A stretch of 64,000 nt of DNA from Paraburkholderia mimosarum LMG 23256 = NBRC 106338 (GCF_000739815.1 NZ_BBJJ01000031.1:1-64000); one strand, 5' to 3'. Shown: positions 16,627 to 26,307, counted from the stretch's first letter. Numbers and translations: made by a program. Notes: generated by a model not told the origin, from the sequence alone.

Positions 16627-18803
16627 GTCGTCGTGGCACCTTCGGCGCGCAGGCGCTCCTGTTCCGCGATTGCCGAGACCAGCGCATCGCGGGTGATCAC
16701 GCCCTGCTCCACCATGAAGTCGCCAATGCGCCCGTGCTCGGCGGGACGATAGCGTTGCAGCGCGCCCTCGAACGCCGCGCGCTTCACCGCGCCGCGCTCG
16801 ATCAGCAGGTCGCCCAGCAACGGTACGCCAGGCGCCGCGGCTGCGCGTTCTTCGGCCTTCGCGTTGGCTTCATGGGTCTCGCGTACCTGAGACGGCGCCA
16901 CGCCGCGCAACAGGCGCAAGCCGTCCGCAATTTCGCCCTCCCGTACGATGCGCTGCACGATCGGCAGCGCGCATTGCGTCTGCAACTGCGCGAGCGAAGC
17001 TTCCGGGAGCGGGCTTGCGCACAGCAGCACCGCGTGCCCCTTGCCGTCGTCACCTTGTGGCAGCACGCGGTAGCGCACCGCGAAATCGAGCGGCAAATCG
17101 CCGGCGTAGCGCGCGAGCCGCTCGCGATCGAGCCGCCCGCGCGGCAGGTCGGCCTGGAACGCGATGGCCTCCGCGAGCGTCTCCTCGTCGAGCCAGCCTT
17201 GCGCCATCAGCACGCGGCCGAGCGGCGCCTCACTCGCATGCTCCCCGGCAAGCGCCTGCTCCAGTTCCTTGGGTCCGATCGCCTGCCACGACAGCAGCAG
17301 TTCACCCAGACGCTGACGCCGGTCCGTAAAGCCGTCCGACGACGGAAAGTCGTGCATGGTTTTGTCCCACACGAGCCGCTTGCCGGTGACGAGATACGCG
17401 AGATACATTTTCCACGCCCGTGATACGGCCATGAAATTCACGAAATTGCCGATCACCATGCGCGGCACCGCAAGCAGGCCATGCTCCCAGCCATAGAGGC
17501 GCGACACGAAATAGACACGCTGGGCCACGCGCAGCAGCAGCGCAATGCCGTTCGCCCACAGCACGATGGTGAGAAAGCGCGAGCCCGCGAACGGCGACGC
17601 GATCAGATCCGGACGAATGCCGAGAAAATCGGCGTACGCGAAGAGCAGGAACTGCACGAGCAGCGCATAGGCCACGATGCCGACGAACGCCGTGACGATG
17701 CCTTTTCGGTCGCGCGCGAGCAGATAGCGGTTGGCGATCGAGCCGACCCAGCCCGTCTGCTCCCATCCCTGCAAGCCGATCCCGAGCGTCCAGCGCGCGC
17801 GTTGACGGTAAGCGGTGCGAAACGTATCGGGAAAGAACTCGCGTACGCATAGCGGCATCGTCAACGTCACGTCGCGTTCGGGACCCAGGCCGAACCACGA
17901 CTTGCGCCGTGTGGCGAATTCAACCGGAAAACGGGCGAAGATCGAATGCATGCCCATGCGGCCCAGACGCTCGCCCACATCGTAGTCCTCAGTGAGCGTC
18001 TCGGTGTTGAAGGGCTGGTTCTGCGTTTCCTTCGCGAGCCCAGCCAGCGCGCGGCGCGAAAAACAGGTGCCCACGCCCGCCGAAGGCACGGCGCCCGCGA
18101 GACTTTCGCGCACCACGAGATCCTTCGCATGCCATTCCGCGAATTCGTCCATGTAGGTGCCCGCGACCAGTTCGTACCACTCGCGCTCGAGCGAGGCGAC
18201 CGGCAACTGGATCATGTCCTTGCGCGGTAGCAGATAGTTGAAGAAACGCAGCTCGAGCGGATGCAGCACGTCCTCGCTGTCGTGCAGGATCACGCCCGCG
18301 AACTCGGTGCCCGTTTCGCGTTCCATGCGAAAAATCGCCTGCACGATCCAGTTCAGGCAATCGGCCTTGCACGTTGGGCCGTCGTGCGGGACCTCCACGC
18401 GATGGAGCTGCTTGTAGCGCCGCCGCATGCGCTCGACTTCGGCAATGGTCGCCGCGTCGTTCTGGTAAGTCCCGACGAACACGACGTAGTTCGTGTAGTC
18501 GATCACGCGCACGAGATCGGTGACCATCGAGGCGATCACGTCCTCCTCGCGCCACGCGGGGACCATGATCGCGAGCGGCTGCTGCTCGCGCGCGTAGAGC
18601 TGCTCCGCGCGCAGCGGCTCATAGCGGCGCTCGATCGTGAAGTGGCGGATGATGCGGCGCACCCAGTACCACGCGTCGATGAACAGATCGTCGATGCTCG
18701 ATAGCAGGATGATCACCGCCACCACGGCCGCCAGGTATTCCATGCCGTGGTAGTAGCGGGCCGCGAAGTAGTTGAGCCACCAGTCGAAGGCGTTCGCGCT
18801 CAC
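16623..18803 (-). CDS. nfrB: NfrB-like membrane glycosyltransferase with two MshEN c-di-GMP-binding domains
   Basis: A 726-residue inner-membrane family 2 glycosyltransferase. The N-terminal membrane helix (about 22-36) precedes the catalytic domain: PAWREED (82-88), HDSEDVL (174-180), TED (271-273) and QRARW (334-338), the processive-synthase QxxRW motif. Helices follow at about 365-400 and 410-430. The C-terminus carries two MshEN-like modules: RLGELLLSW with LGRVLMAQG (about 498-536), and LGDLLIERG with IGDFMVEQG (about 663-701). MshEN binds c-di-GMP, so polymer synthesis should be allosterically switched. It starts with GTG two bases after the bcsB-like stop. E. coli NfrB is a c-di-GMP-dependent synthase required for N4 infection. 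The second MshEN copy is notable. Confidence 0.88.
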   Translation of the reverse strand: MSANAFDWWLNYFAARYYHGMEYLAAVVAVIILLSSIDDLFIDAWYWVRRIIRHFTIERRYEPLRAEQLYAREQQPLAIMVPAWREEDVIASMVTDLVRVIDYTNYVVFVGTYQNDAATIAEVERMRRRYKQLHRVEVPHDGPTCKADCLNWIVQAIFRMERETGTEFAGVILHDSEDVLHPLELRFFNYLLPRKDMIQLPVASLEREWYELVAGTYMDEFAEWHAKDLVVRESLAGAVPSAGVGTCFSRRALAGLAKETQNQPFNTETLTEDYDVGERLGRMGMHSIFARFPVEFATRRKSWFGLGPERDVTLTMPLCVREFFPDTFRTAYRQRARWTLGIGLQGWEQTGWVGSIANRYLLARDRKGIVTAFVGIVAYALLVQFLLFAYADFLGIRPDLIASPFAGSRFLTIVLWANGIALLLRVAQRVYFVSRLYGWEHGLLAVPRMVIGNFVNFMAVSRAWKMYLAYLVTGKRLVWDKTMHDFPSSDGFTDRRQRLGELLLSWQAIGPKELEQALAGEHASEAPLGRVLMAQGWLDEETLAEAIAFQADLPRGRLDRERLARYAGDLPLDFAVRYRVLPQGDDGKGHAVLLCASPLPEASLAQLQTQCALPIVQRIVREGEIADGLRLLRGVAPSQVRETHEANAKAEERAAAAPGVPLLGDLLIERGAVKRAAFEGALQRYRPAEHGRIGDFMVEQGVITRDALVSAIAEQERLRAEGATTT

Positions 18804-18805
18804 GA

Positions 18806-21115
18806 TCAGCCCTGCTTGTTATCTGGATTGCCGCCGGTGCCGTCGGCACTCTCTTGCGCGGCACGCGCCGCAGCGGCCGCAGCCGTGCGTGCCCGCGCCC
18901 TCTTGCGCGCCCGGCCGGCCGCGAGCAGCAGCGCCAGCAGCAACACGAGCGCAATCGTCGGCACGGCCCAGCCTGCCCAGTGGCGCGTGAGCCAGCCGCG
19001 CTGGTCGTCGAGCGGCGGTACGCCGCCCGGGTACTGCGTGTCGAAGCTCTTTAGCACGCCGCTCGCGTCGACGATGGCCACGTCGCCCTGCTGCAGTTGC
19101 ATGCCGGGCGGCAGGACGGGCGGGTCGCCCACGCTCCGGAAGGCGACGCCCGGCACGCTGCCAGCGCGCACCACCTGAATCAAGCCAAGGTTCGCGAGAC
19201 CCGACACGTCGACGAGCATCGAGCCGCCGCCACCCTTGAGCGTAAGACGCCCGTTTGCGAAGCTTGCGTGGCCCGCCTCGCTGTCGAGCGCGACGTCGGC
19301 GGCGAGAAAGGTTTCTTTCGGCTGCGCAGCCTGACCGTGCGACACCACCCGGAGCGTCGCGCGCGTGGGCGCCACACCCGCCGCATTCGCGAGCCGGGCC
19401 ACGCGCGGCAGCGTGCTCAGCGAATCGGCCAGATACGCGTCGGGCACGAGCACGTCCGCCGTGCGCGAGAAACGCGCCACCATGCCCGTGAAGTTTTCGC
19501 CGAGCGGTCCCTTGCCGAGCACCAGATGACTGCCCGGCAGCACGGCCGCCGGGTAACCCTGTTCGCGTGGGCGGCAGCCGCCCGCTGGCTGGCGCTGGAA
19601 CACCACGCGCAGTGCATTGGTGGTGCCGAGCGCATAGACCGGGATGTCCGCGCTCACGCGCTGCGCGCGTCCATCGGTATCGAGCAGATGCGAGCCGATC
19701 AGCACCCCGTTGAAGAAGATCGATGCCGTCTGGCCGTTGCGGTCCGCGGCGGGCGCGGCCGCCAGATCGAGCACCACGCGACGCGGAATGCGCCCGTCGC
19801 CCGACACGGCCGCGAGATCGAAATTGGCCTCCCACGCCGCACTCGTCAGCACGTCTAATGTTCCTGGCGCCCCGCCGATCAGCGACAGTGCGATCTGGTC
19901 GCTCGATCCGCCGGCGCTCAGGTTAGGCGACGCGGCAAGCTCGTGCACGACGAGCCGGCGGGAGGCGTAGATGCCGCTCCAGGTGCGCGCAAGCGCGCTC
20001 ACACCGGTATCGTCGCCGCCCACGACCACAGGGAGACCGCCCAGGTGCGCGAGGCGCAGCTCGCCCGGCTCCAATGGCGCGGCGAGCGCGCCACCGGCAT
20101 GGGTGCGCCAGGTGTCGAAGGCGCTTGCGGCGTCGGGGGACAGGGTTTGAACCTCGCCGCGCAATGCGTCGAGCGCCGCGCCGGTCTGCGCTCGCAGCGC
20201 ATCGTCAGCGACCACGACGTTGGGCGCGAAGGCGCCCGCGGGCGCGAGTGCGATGAGCGCTCCGAGTTCGGCGGGATTCGCGATCTTGTGCGAACCGCCC
20301 GCTGCGAGTGCGGCAAATGCAGGGACCGCCTGCAATGCGGCCGGTATCTGCACGGTGCCGAGATCCACGGTGTCGCCCACTGCGGGCATGCGCGTCGTGA
20401 CGGGGGTCGCGCCGCCGCGCATTAACAACGCTTCGAGCCGCCACGCCACGTCATAGGGCGCGGCGTCGAGCTTGCCGCCACTCACGAGTACCACCGGTTT
20501 CGCGGGCAGCGCGCTCCACGCGGTGCGCACGTCGTTCACGGCCGAGGTGTCGAACTGATACGTGAGGCGCGTGGTGGGCGCGACCTTCCATACGTTGCCA
20601 ATCGCCGTCTGGTCCGTGCACACATTCTCGTTGAGCACCGACGACCAGTGCAGTCCGACGCGCACGAAGCCCGAGGGGCGTGGCGCGCCATCCACGCCGA
20701 TGCTGAGCGACCCGTCGCCCTGCGCGTCCGTCACGTTGCGGGCCTGCACGGGCGAGCCGTCGAGCGAGAGCAGGAAGGTCGTGCGACCGCCATTGCCGCG
20801 CAGATAGCTCGCATCGAGCTGCAGCGTCGCGTTGCTGATCGGCAAGCCAGCAGGCACGGGCAGATAGAGTTCGTGAGCCGAATCGGGCGCGCGCAGGACC
20901 ACCGGGTCGCGCACGCCGAGCTCCGCCAGCGAGAAGCTTCGCGACGCCACGCGCCCTGCGCCGAGCTGTGCGAACGCACCGGCCAGATCGCCGGCAGCCG
21001 CGCTAGCGGAACCGCTCGCCGCTGCCAGAAGTGCTGCGGCCACCCACACGCTGAGCGGCACGCACGCGCCCTTGCGTCTCGCTGCGCGCGCTTGCCCGGT
21101 CAGATCGAATCTCAC
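18806..21115 (-). CDS. BcsB-like periplasmic polysaccharide synthase subunit
   Basis: A 769-residue BcsB-family protein. It has an N-terminal signal (VWVAAALLAAASGSASA), then tandem carbohydrate-binding/flavodoxin-like modules typical of BcsB (FSLAELGVRDPVVLRAP, LRGNGGRTTFLLSLDG, NENVCTDQTAIGNVWKV with its conserved Cys, GGCRPREQGYP), and a single C-terminal membrane helix (about 718-736) followed by a basic tail. BcsB anchors to the synthase and guides the nascent glucan through the periplasm. Here no bcsA is present and the partner synthase is NfrB, encoded two bases downstream. The start is GTG with a GAGG site. This is not a cellulose operon; the symbol bcsB is avoided for that reason. 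Confidence 0.85.
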   Translation of the reverse strand: MRFDLTGQARAARRKGACVPLSVWVAAALLAAASGSASAAAGDLAGAFAQLGAGRVASRSFSLAELGVRDPVVLRAPDSAHELYLPVPAGLPISNATLQLDASYLRGNGGRTTFLLSLDGSPVQARNVTDAQGDGSLSIGVDGAPRPSGFVRVGLHWSSVLNENVCTDQTAIGNVWKVAPTTRLTYQFDTSAVNDVRTAWSALPAKPVVLVSGGKLDAAPYDVAWRLEALLMRGGATPVTTRMPAVGDTVDLGTVQIPAALQAVPAFAALAAGGSHKIANPAELGALIALAPAGAFAPNVVVADDALRAQTGAALDALRGEVQTLSPDAASAFDTWRTHAGGALAAPLEPGELRLAHLGGLPVVVGGDDTGVSALARTWSGIYASRRLVVHELAASPNLSAGGSSDQIALSLIGGAPGTLDVLTSAAWEANFDLAAVSGDGRIPRRVVLDLAAAPAADRNGQTASIFFNGVLIGSHLLDTDGRAQRVSADIPVYALGTTNALRVVFQRQPAGGCRPREQGYPAAVLPGSHLVLGKGPLGENFTGMVARFSRTADVLVPDAYLADSLSTLPRVARLANAAGVAPTRATLRVVSHGQAAQPKETFLAADVALDSEAGHASFANGRLTLKGGGGSMLVDVSGLANLGLIQVVRAGSVPGVAFRSVGDPPVLPPGMQLQQGDVAIVDASGVLKSFDTQYPGGVPPLDDQRGWLTRHWAGWAVPTIALVLLLALLLAAGRARKRARARTAAAAAARAAQESADGTGGNPDNKQG

Positions 21116-21160
21116 TTGTCATGCCTCATTTTCGTCGGCGCAGCCGCGCCAGGTTTTTCG

Positions 21161-22384
21161 TCAAGGCACCGCGTCGGCTTCGTCGTCTTCGCCTCGCCCG
21201 GGCCGCGTGGCGACCACGGGATGGCGGTAGCCCGGCAGCTCGCGGCTCGCGAACGGCTCGAACGGCTTGCCGGTGAGCGCCGCGACGATGCGCCCGCAAG
21301 CGTGCCCGTCACCATAAGGGTTGACGCGCCGTGCGTAGGCACGCCGCTCGTCTTCGTTCTCCACGAGTTCGAGGACGGCGCGCACGATCGCGGTGCGCTC
21401 GGTGCCGATCAGCTTCACGGTGCCCGCGGCGAGCGCTTCGGGGCGCTCGGTCACGTCGCGCATCACGAGCACGGGCTTGCCGAGCGCAGGCGCCTCCTCC
21501 TGCACGCCGCCCGAGTCGGTCAGCACGATCGCCGCGCGCTGCATGAGACGCACGAACTCGGGGTAGTCGAGCGGATCGGTGAGATGGACGTTGGGCGCGT
21601 TGCCGAGCGTGGCGAGCACCGGCCCGCGCACATTGGGATTCAGATGCACCGGATAGACGATCTGCATCTTCCCCGAATGCGCGAGCGTGGCCAGCGCCGC
21701 GCAGATATGCTCGAAGCCTTCGCCGAAACTCTCGCGCCGGTGCCCGGTGACGAGCAGCAAGGGCCGCCCGGTTTCCGTAGGCTCGAGAAACGGAAACTGT
21801 GCATCGATACGCTCGCGCAGCGCCGCGTCGCCGTCGAGCCGCTCGCACATGAGATGCAGCGCGTCGATCACGGTATTGCCCGTCACGACCACGCGCCCGG
21901 GCAGCGCCTCCGCTTCGAGATTCGCCTGCGAGCTTGCCGTAGGCGCGAAGAGCAGGTCGCTCACCACGTCCACCACGCGACGGTTCATTTCCTCGGGCCA
22001 TGGCTCGAACAGATTGCCGGTGCGCAGCCCCGCCTCCACATGGCCAACCGGTATGCGCCGATGAAAGGCGGCGATAGCGCCGGCCATGCTGGTCAGGGTG
22101 TCGCCGTGCACCAGCACGCGATCGGGCGCAACGGCTGCGAGCACGTCGTCGAGCCCGGCGAACAGGCGCCCCGCGAGACCGTTGAGCGTCTGGTTCGCGG
22201 TCATCGCACCGAGATCGTGCGCGGGAACGATGCCGAACAGATCGAGGACCTGTTGCAGCATGCTTTGGTGCTGCCCGGTCACGCACACGATGGACTGAAC
22301 GCCGGGCTCGGCTTCAAGACGCTTGACGAGCGGCGCCATCTTGATGGCCTCGGGCCGCGTACCGAATATCGAAAGGATGCGCAC
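21161..22384 (-). CDS. wecB: UDP-N-acetylglucosamine 2-epimerase (non-hydrolysing)
   Basis: A 407-residue cytoplasmic enzyme interconverting UDP-GlcNAc and UDP-ManNAc. Diagnostic segments are FGTRPEAIKMAPLVKRLEAE (8-27), VTGQHQSML, VHGDTLTSM, GHVEAGLRTGN, VTGHRRESFGEGF and LTDSGGVQEEAPALGKPVLV. It is slightly longer than usual at the C-terminus (an acidic tail, GRGEDDEADAVP). It starts with GTG and is the first gene of the minus-strand operon, 45 bases before the bcsB-like gene. E. coli N4-receptor polysaccharide synthesis also needs WecB, so the polymer here probably contains ManNAc or a derivative. No wecC dehydrogenase is present locally. Confidence 0.92.
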   Translation of the reverse strand: MRILSIFGTRPEAIKMAPLVKRLEAEPGVQSIVCVTGQHQSMLQQVLDLFGIVPAHDLGAMTANQTLNGLAGRLFAGLDDVLAAVAPDRVLVHGDTLTSMAGAIAAFHRRIPVGHVEAGLRTGNLFEPWPEEMNRRVVDVVSDLLFAPTASSQANLEAEALPGRVVVTGNTVIDALHLMCERLDGDAALRERIDAQFPFLEPTETGRPLLLVTGHRRESFGEGFEHICAALATLAHSGKMQIVYPVHLNPNVRGPVLATLGNAPNVHLTDPLDYPEFVRLMQRAAIVLTDSGGVQEEAPALGKPVLVMRDVTERPEALAAGTVKLIGTERTAIVRAVLELVENEDERRAYARRVNPYGDGHACGRIVAALTGKPFEPFASRELPGYRHPVVATRPGRGEDDEADAVP

Positions 22385-22891
22385 TGGCAGGTTTCCGTTG
22401 GCAGGTGTCCTGGCGCCGCGGCGTTGCCCGCGCGCGACGCCCCCTTTTTCTCCTCGTTCTCATGTCGTTGCCGCCGGTCTCTCGTGGTACGACTGCCTTG
22501 CCTGGATGCGCTTTCTGCGCTGTCGTCCATCGGGGAGCGGACGGGCCGGTGAGGCGTACTGTACCTGCTTCGTCAGACAGTTGCGAGTATGCGTGCCAGC
22601 GCCCGGCGCTCGCAACACCGCCTGACAATTGTTCAACGTTTGGATATGTATCGCGGGATTATTGCGCTCACCGCCACGTTCCGAATACCGAAGCCGCGTT
22701 CGTCGCGTCTTCCGCCGGATAGAAGTAAGCTCTTGCAACGATCAGGATCGCACAGGCACCCGTGTTTTCAGGCTGTGCGAGCCTCCCGCAGCGCAATGAC
22801 ACCCTCAAAAGCCGGCGCCGCGTTCCGTCTTGCCTCGACATCCCGCCGTGGCAGAATCGCCAGCGTCAGCCCACGAAAACGAAACTGCGAG
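22385..22891. other. Divergent intergenic region between wecB operon and ferritin-like gene
   Basis: This 507-base gap should hold promoters for both directions. It has an AT-rich segment at about 22622-22665 but no clear consensus promoter, riboswitch or terminator that I can support. A near-match to a sigma54 element was rejected for wrong spacing. Confidence 0.5.
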
Positions 22892-23884
22892 ATGGACGAC
22901 CTCATACTCGACGAATTCGATGCGGCGCAACTGATACCCGGCTTCAGCGCGCCGACACTGCCGGGCGAGCGCCCGGACCCCGCGACGCTCGAAGCGGCCG
23001 AACGCAACACGCGCCACTGGACGAGCCGGCGCAGCGGCGCGTTCGTGCCCGGCACCGATGTTCATCGCGATGAAACCTGCCGCATGTTCCGCGAGACGTT
23101 CAACCCGTACCGGCCCTCGGTGCTCGAATGGCCGAAGCTCGATGCCGCGGTGCTCAAGCGCATCACCGATCTGCCCATCTGGGACATTGCCGTGCAAACG
23201 GAAGGCCGCGCGCGCCTGCGCATGGCGGCCTATGCCGCGTCGCTCGGCGCGGGCCCGATGCGCGACGCGCTCGCGCTCAACGCGTGGGAGGAGAACCGTC
23301 ACAAGGAGGTGCTCTCGCGCATGGTGGCCGCCTACGGCATTGCGCTGGCGAGCGAGCCGCCGTACATCTACCCGAAAGACGCTGAGTGGGCCTATCTCGT
23401 GACGGGCTACAGCGAATGCGTGGACAGCTTCTTCGCTTTCGGCCTCTTTGAAGTGGCGAGGCGCTCGGGTCTCTTTCCGCCCGAACTCATCGACACGTTC
23501 GAACCCGTCATGCAGGAGGAGTGCCGCCACATCCTGCTGTTCGCCAACTGGGTGGCCTGGCACCGCGCCCGCCTCGCCTGGTGGCGCCGGATTCGCTTCG
23601 AGCTGAAAGTGGCGGCCGTCTGGGCGTTTCTCGTCTGGGAACGCATCGGCCTCGCGCGCACGATGGACGCCGAGGGCAACGAGCACAGGCACGACAACAA
23701 CTTCACGATGAACGGCGCGCAGCAGGTGACCGACGTCGACATCAGCGTGCCGGAACTCATGCGCCTGTGTCTTGCCGAAAACGACCGGCGCTTTTCGGGG
23801 TACGACAGCCGTTTGCTGCGGCCCGAAACGATGCCGCGGCTCGTGCGCTTCGCATTGCGCTTCGTCCGCGAGAAAAAGCGCTGA
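22892..23884 (+). CDS. Ferritin-like diiron protein
   Basis: A 330-residue protein with a four-helix ferritin-like core. Two ExxH-type metal motifs are clear: WEENRHKEV (about residues 132-140) and EECRHILLF (about 209-217), the usual pair ligating a carboxylate-bridged diiron centre. A hydrophobic segment (VAAVWAFLVW) follows. The ATG at 22892 (MDDLILDEFDA) fits the family; the frame stays open far upstream but the extension is Arg-rich. It could be an oxygenase, desaturase or ferroxidase. It is divergent from the exopolysaccharide operon but shows no obvious link to it. Confidence 0.75.
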   Translation: MDDLILDEFDAAQLIPGFSAPTLPGERPDPATLEAAERNTRHWTSRRSGAFVPGTDVHRDETCRMFRETFNPYRPSVLEWPKLDAAVLKRITDLPIWDIAVQTEGRARLRMAAYAASLGAGPMRDALALNAWEENRHKEVLSRMVAAYGIALASEPPYIYPKDAEWAYLVTGYSECVDSFFAFGLFEVARRSGLFPPELIDTFEPVMQEECRHILLFANWVAWHRARLAWWRRIRFELKVAAVWAFLVWERIGLARTMDAEGNEHRHDNNFTMNGAQQVTDVDISVPELMRLCLAENDRRFSGYDSRLLRPETMPRLVRFALRFVREKKR

Positions 23885-23976
23885 TGGTCCCCAGCATCGA
23901 GCGCTCGCTTTGTTCGGGCGGATGGCCGGTCAGGCCGGTCTTGACGTTCCATGGCCGCCGCTTCGCCGTGCCGAGG

Positions 23977-26307
23977 CTAGAGTTCGAGTATCAATCGCCC
24001 GCTCTTCGCCCGCGAGCAGCACGTCATCATGCGCGTTTGCGTCTCGCGCTCGGCCCGCGTGAGCACGACGTCGCGATGCTCGATCTCGCCCGCGAGCACG
24101 CGCACCTCGCACGAGCCGCACAGGCCTTCCTCGCAGTCGCTTTGCACATCGATGTTGGCGCGCCGCAGCGCGTCGAGCACGGTCTGGTCGGCGGCCACGT
24201 CAAGCACGAGCCCGGAGTCCTTCAGCTCGACCTGGAACGCCCGCTCCTGTGACGGGTCGAGCTTGCCGCCGCTCGCGGCGAAATGCTCCACGCGCAGTGA
24301 GTCCTCGGGCCATGCTTCGCTGCAGGCTTCGAGGGCTTCGAGCATGCGCGCGGGACCGCAGGCATAGACGCGCGTGTGCTCGTCCACGCGCAGCGCGGCA
24401 AAGTCGTTGCGCGCACCTTCGTCGGATACGTGCAGATGCAGGCGATCGCCGTGCAGTTGCGCGAGTTCGTCGACGAACGCCATCGTCTTGCGCGAACGCC
24501 CGCTGTAATGGAGTTCGTAGTCGATGCCAAGCTCGCGCGCACGGCGCGCCATGGCGCTCACCGGCGTAATGCCGATGCCGCCCGCAACGAAGATGGCGCG
24601 GCGCCCTTCCTCGTCGAGGCGGAAGTGATTGCGCGGGCCGCGGATCTTCACGCGCATGCCCGCGCGCAGCGTGTCGTGCACCCACGCCGATCCGCCGCGG
24701 CCTGGCGTTTCGCGCAGCACGGCGATCTCGAACGCGCCGGTGTCGGCCGGGTTTCCGCACAGCGAATACTGGCGCGAGATGCCGGTGTCGCCGCATTCCG
24801 CGTCGATATGCGCGCCCGGTGCCCAGCGCGGCAGCGCGCCGCCATCCGGCGCGACGAGACGCAAGCGCACGATGCGATCGGCCGCGGCATCCACGCGCTC
24901 GACCACGACGGGCCGCGAAAGCGCGTGCGCGGAAGGCTCGCCGATGCGCACCGGCACATGCAGATCCCGCAATGAAGGATTCGTGCGCTCCGGGTTTTGC
25001 GCCGGGTCCCACTCCACGATGAGATGCTCAGGACCCCGGAACGATGTATTGGGCACGTAGGTGAACGACTGCTCGGCGAGACGCATGTGCGGCAGGCGGC
25101 GCGTGAACGCTTCGAGGAAGATCTGCATCTCCATGCGCGCGAGATTCTTGCCCATGCACTGGTGCGCGCCGTAGCCGAACGTGACGTGGTCGCTCGCATT
25201 GTCGCGGCGGATGTCGAACAAGTCGGCGTCTGCGAAATGGCGCTCGTCGTGATTCGCCGATGAAGTCACGATGAGCAGCTTCGAACCAGCCGGAATGTCG
25301 ACGCCGCCAAGCTGCACGTCCTTCGTGGCGAGGCGCCGCCAGGCGGCCACGGAGCCGTTGTGGCGCAGGCATTCTTCCACCGCGTTCGGGATGAGGCTCG
25401 GGTCTTCGCAGATCTCACGCCAGGCATGCGGGTGCTGCAACAGCAGCTTCATCGCGTTGGCCGTGGCGTTTGCCGTGGTCTCGTGCGCAGCCACGATGCC
25501 GGCCATCATCATCGAATGCAGATAGGAGTCCGTGACGACTTCCGGATGGTCTTTCTGCTTGCGGATGCCGTACTGCATCCAGCCCGGCCCATCGGGGTTC
25601 TGGCGCATTTTTTCGAGCACCTTGCCCGCGAACTGCCAGAAGTTGCCGACCGCGTGCGCGACCTCGACCTGCTCTTCGGGACGCGGCCGCCCCCACGTGT
25701 TGACGGTGTGCGCGATCGAATACTTGCGCAGCAGGTCCATGTCCTCCTCGGGTACGCCCAGAAAATGCAGCGCCACGGTGAGCGGCACTTCCCACAGCAT
25801 CTGGTCGACGAGATCGGCGCGGCCTTCATCGATGAAGCGGTCCACGTACTCGCGCGTGAGGCGCCGCACCATGGGTTCGTGGTGCCTCAGATGCTCGGGC
25901 GTGAACGGCTCCATGAGCACGCGGCGGCGCGGCATGTGGGCGGGCTCGTCCTCGTTCACGAGCGTACGGTTCATGGCGTAGCCATACGACTGCAGCACCG
26001 CGTTCGCTTCGGGACCGGTCGGCGTGATCTTTTCGAGTGCGATCGACGGGGAGAACGTGAGGTTGTCGCGAAAGATCGCCTTGATGTCGGCATAGCGCGT
26101 GACTACCCAGTAGCCGAGTTGCGGGCTGTAAAACACGGGCTCCTGCTCGCGCGCCCAGCGCACATACTCGGGCGGGTCCTGCTGATAACCGTCGCTGAAG
26201 GGGTCGAATGCAGCGGCGTTGGCGCTGACCGGACAGCGCGGCCCGGCTTGCGCTCCATGTGGAAACGGGCAGTTGCCCCGCTGCGGCTGTGAAGGTGTCT
26301 CGCTCAT
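23977..26307 (-). CDS. Self-sufficient cytochrome P450 (CYP116B type), P450-FMN reductase-ferredoxin fusion
   Basis: A 776-residue single-chain monooxygenase. The N-terminal P450 domain shows the I-helix AAHETT (273-278), ExxR (312-315) and heme motif FGYGAHQCMGKNLAR with ligand Cys384. A phthalate-dioxygenase-reductase-like part follows: RQYSLCG (512-518, FMN) and GGIGITP (576-582, NAD(P)H). The C-terminal [2Fe-2S] ferredoxin has C725-x4-C730-x2-C733 and a final Cys at 763 or 764. This order is that of P450RhF/CYP116B enzymes, which hydroxylate or dealkylate aromatic and herbicide-like compounds without partner proteins. It is divergent from an IclR regulator across two dyad operators. The natural substrate is unknown. 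Confidence 0.93.
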   Translation of the reverse strand: MSETPSQPQRGNCPFPHGAQAGPRCPVSANAAAFDPFSDGYQQDPPEYVRWAREQEPVFYSPQLGYWVVTRYADIKAIFRDNLTFSPSIALEKITPTGPEANAVLQSYGYAMNRTLVNEDEPAHMPRRRVLMEPFTPEHLRHHEPMVRRLTREYVDRFIDEGRADLVDQMLWEVPLTVALHFLGVPEEDMDLLRKYSIAHTVNTWGRPRPEEQVEVAHAVGNFWQFAGKVLEKMRQNPDGPGWMQYGIRKQKDHPEVVTDSYLHSMMMAGIVAAHETTANATANAMKLLLQHPHAWREICEDPSLIPNAVEECLRHNGSVAAWRRLATKDVQLGGVDIPAGSKLLIVTSSANHDERHFADADLFDIRRDNASDHVTFGYGAHQCMGKNLARMEMQIFLEAFTRRLPHMRLAEQSFTYVPNTSFRGPEHLIVEWDPAQNPERTNPSLRDLHVPVRIGEPSAHALSRPVVVERVDAAADRIVRLRLVAPDGGALPRWAPGAHIDAECGDTGISRQYSLCGNPADTGAFEIAVLRETPGRGGSAWVHDTLRAGMRVKIRGPRNHFRLDEEGRRAIFVAGGIGITPVSAMARRARELGIDYELHYSGRSRKTMAFVDELAQLHGDRLHLHVSDEGARNDFAALRVDEHTRVYACGPARMLEALEACSEAWPEDSLRVEHFAASGGKLDPSQERAFQVELKDSGLVLDVAADQTVLDALRRANIDVQSDCEEGLCGSCEVRVLAGEIEHRDVVLTRAERETQTRMMTCCSRAKSGRLILEL

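Noticed and set aside
18806-21115. Cellulose synthesis operon
   Set aside because: BcsB-like protein is present but there is no BcsA, BcsZ, BcsC or BcsQ; the synthase is NfrB-like.
13831-22552. Very long arginine-rich open frames antisense to nfrA and to the bcsB-like/wecB genes
   Set aside because: They mirror well-defined protein genes on the other strand, are rich in Arg/Ala/His and lack domains and ribosome-binding sites.
22579-22600. Near-match to a sigma54 promoter before wecB
   Set aside because: The GG and GC dinucleotides are spaced one base too far apart for a functional -24/-12 element.
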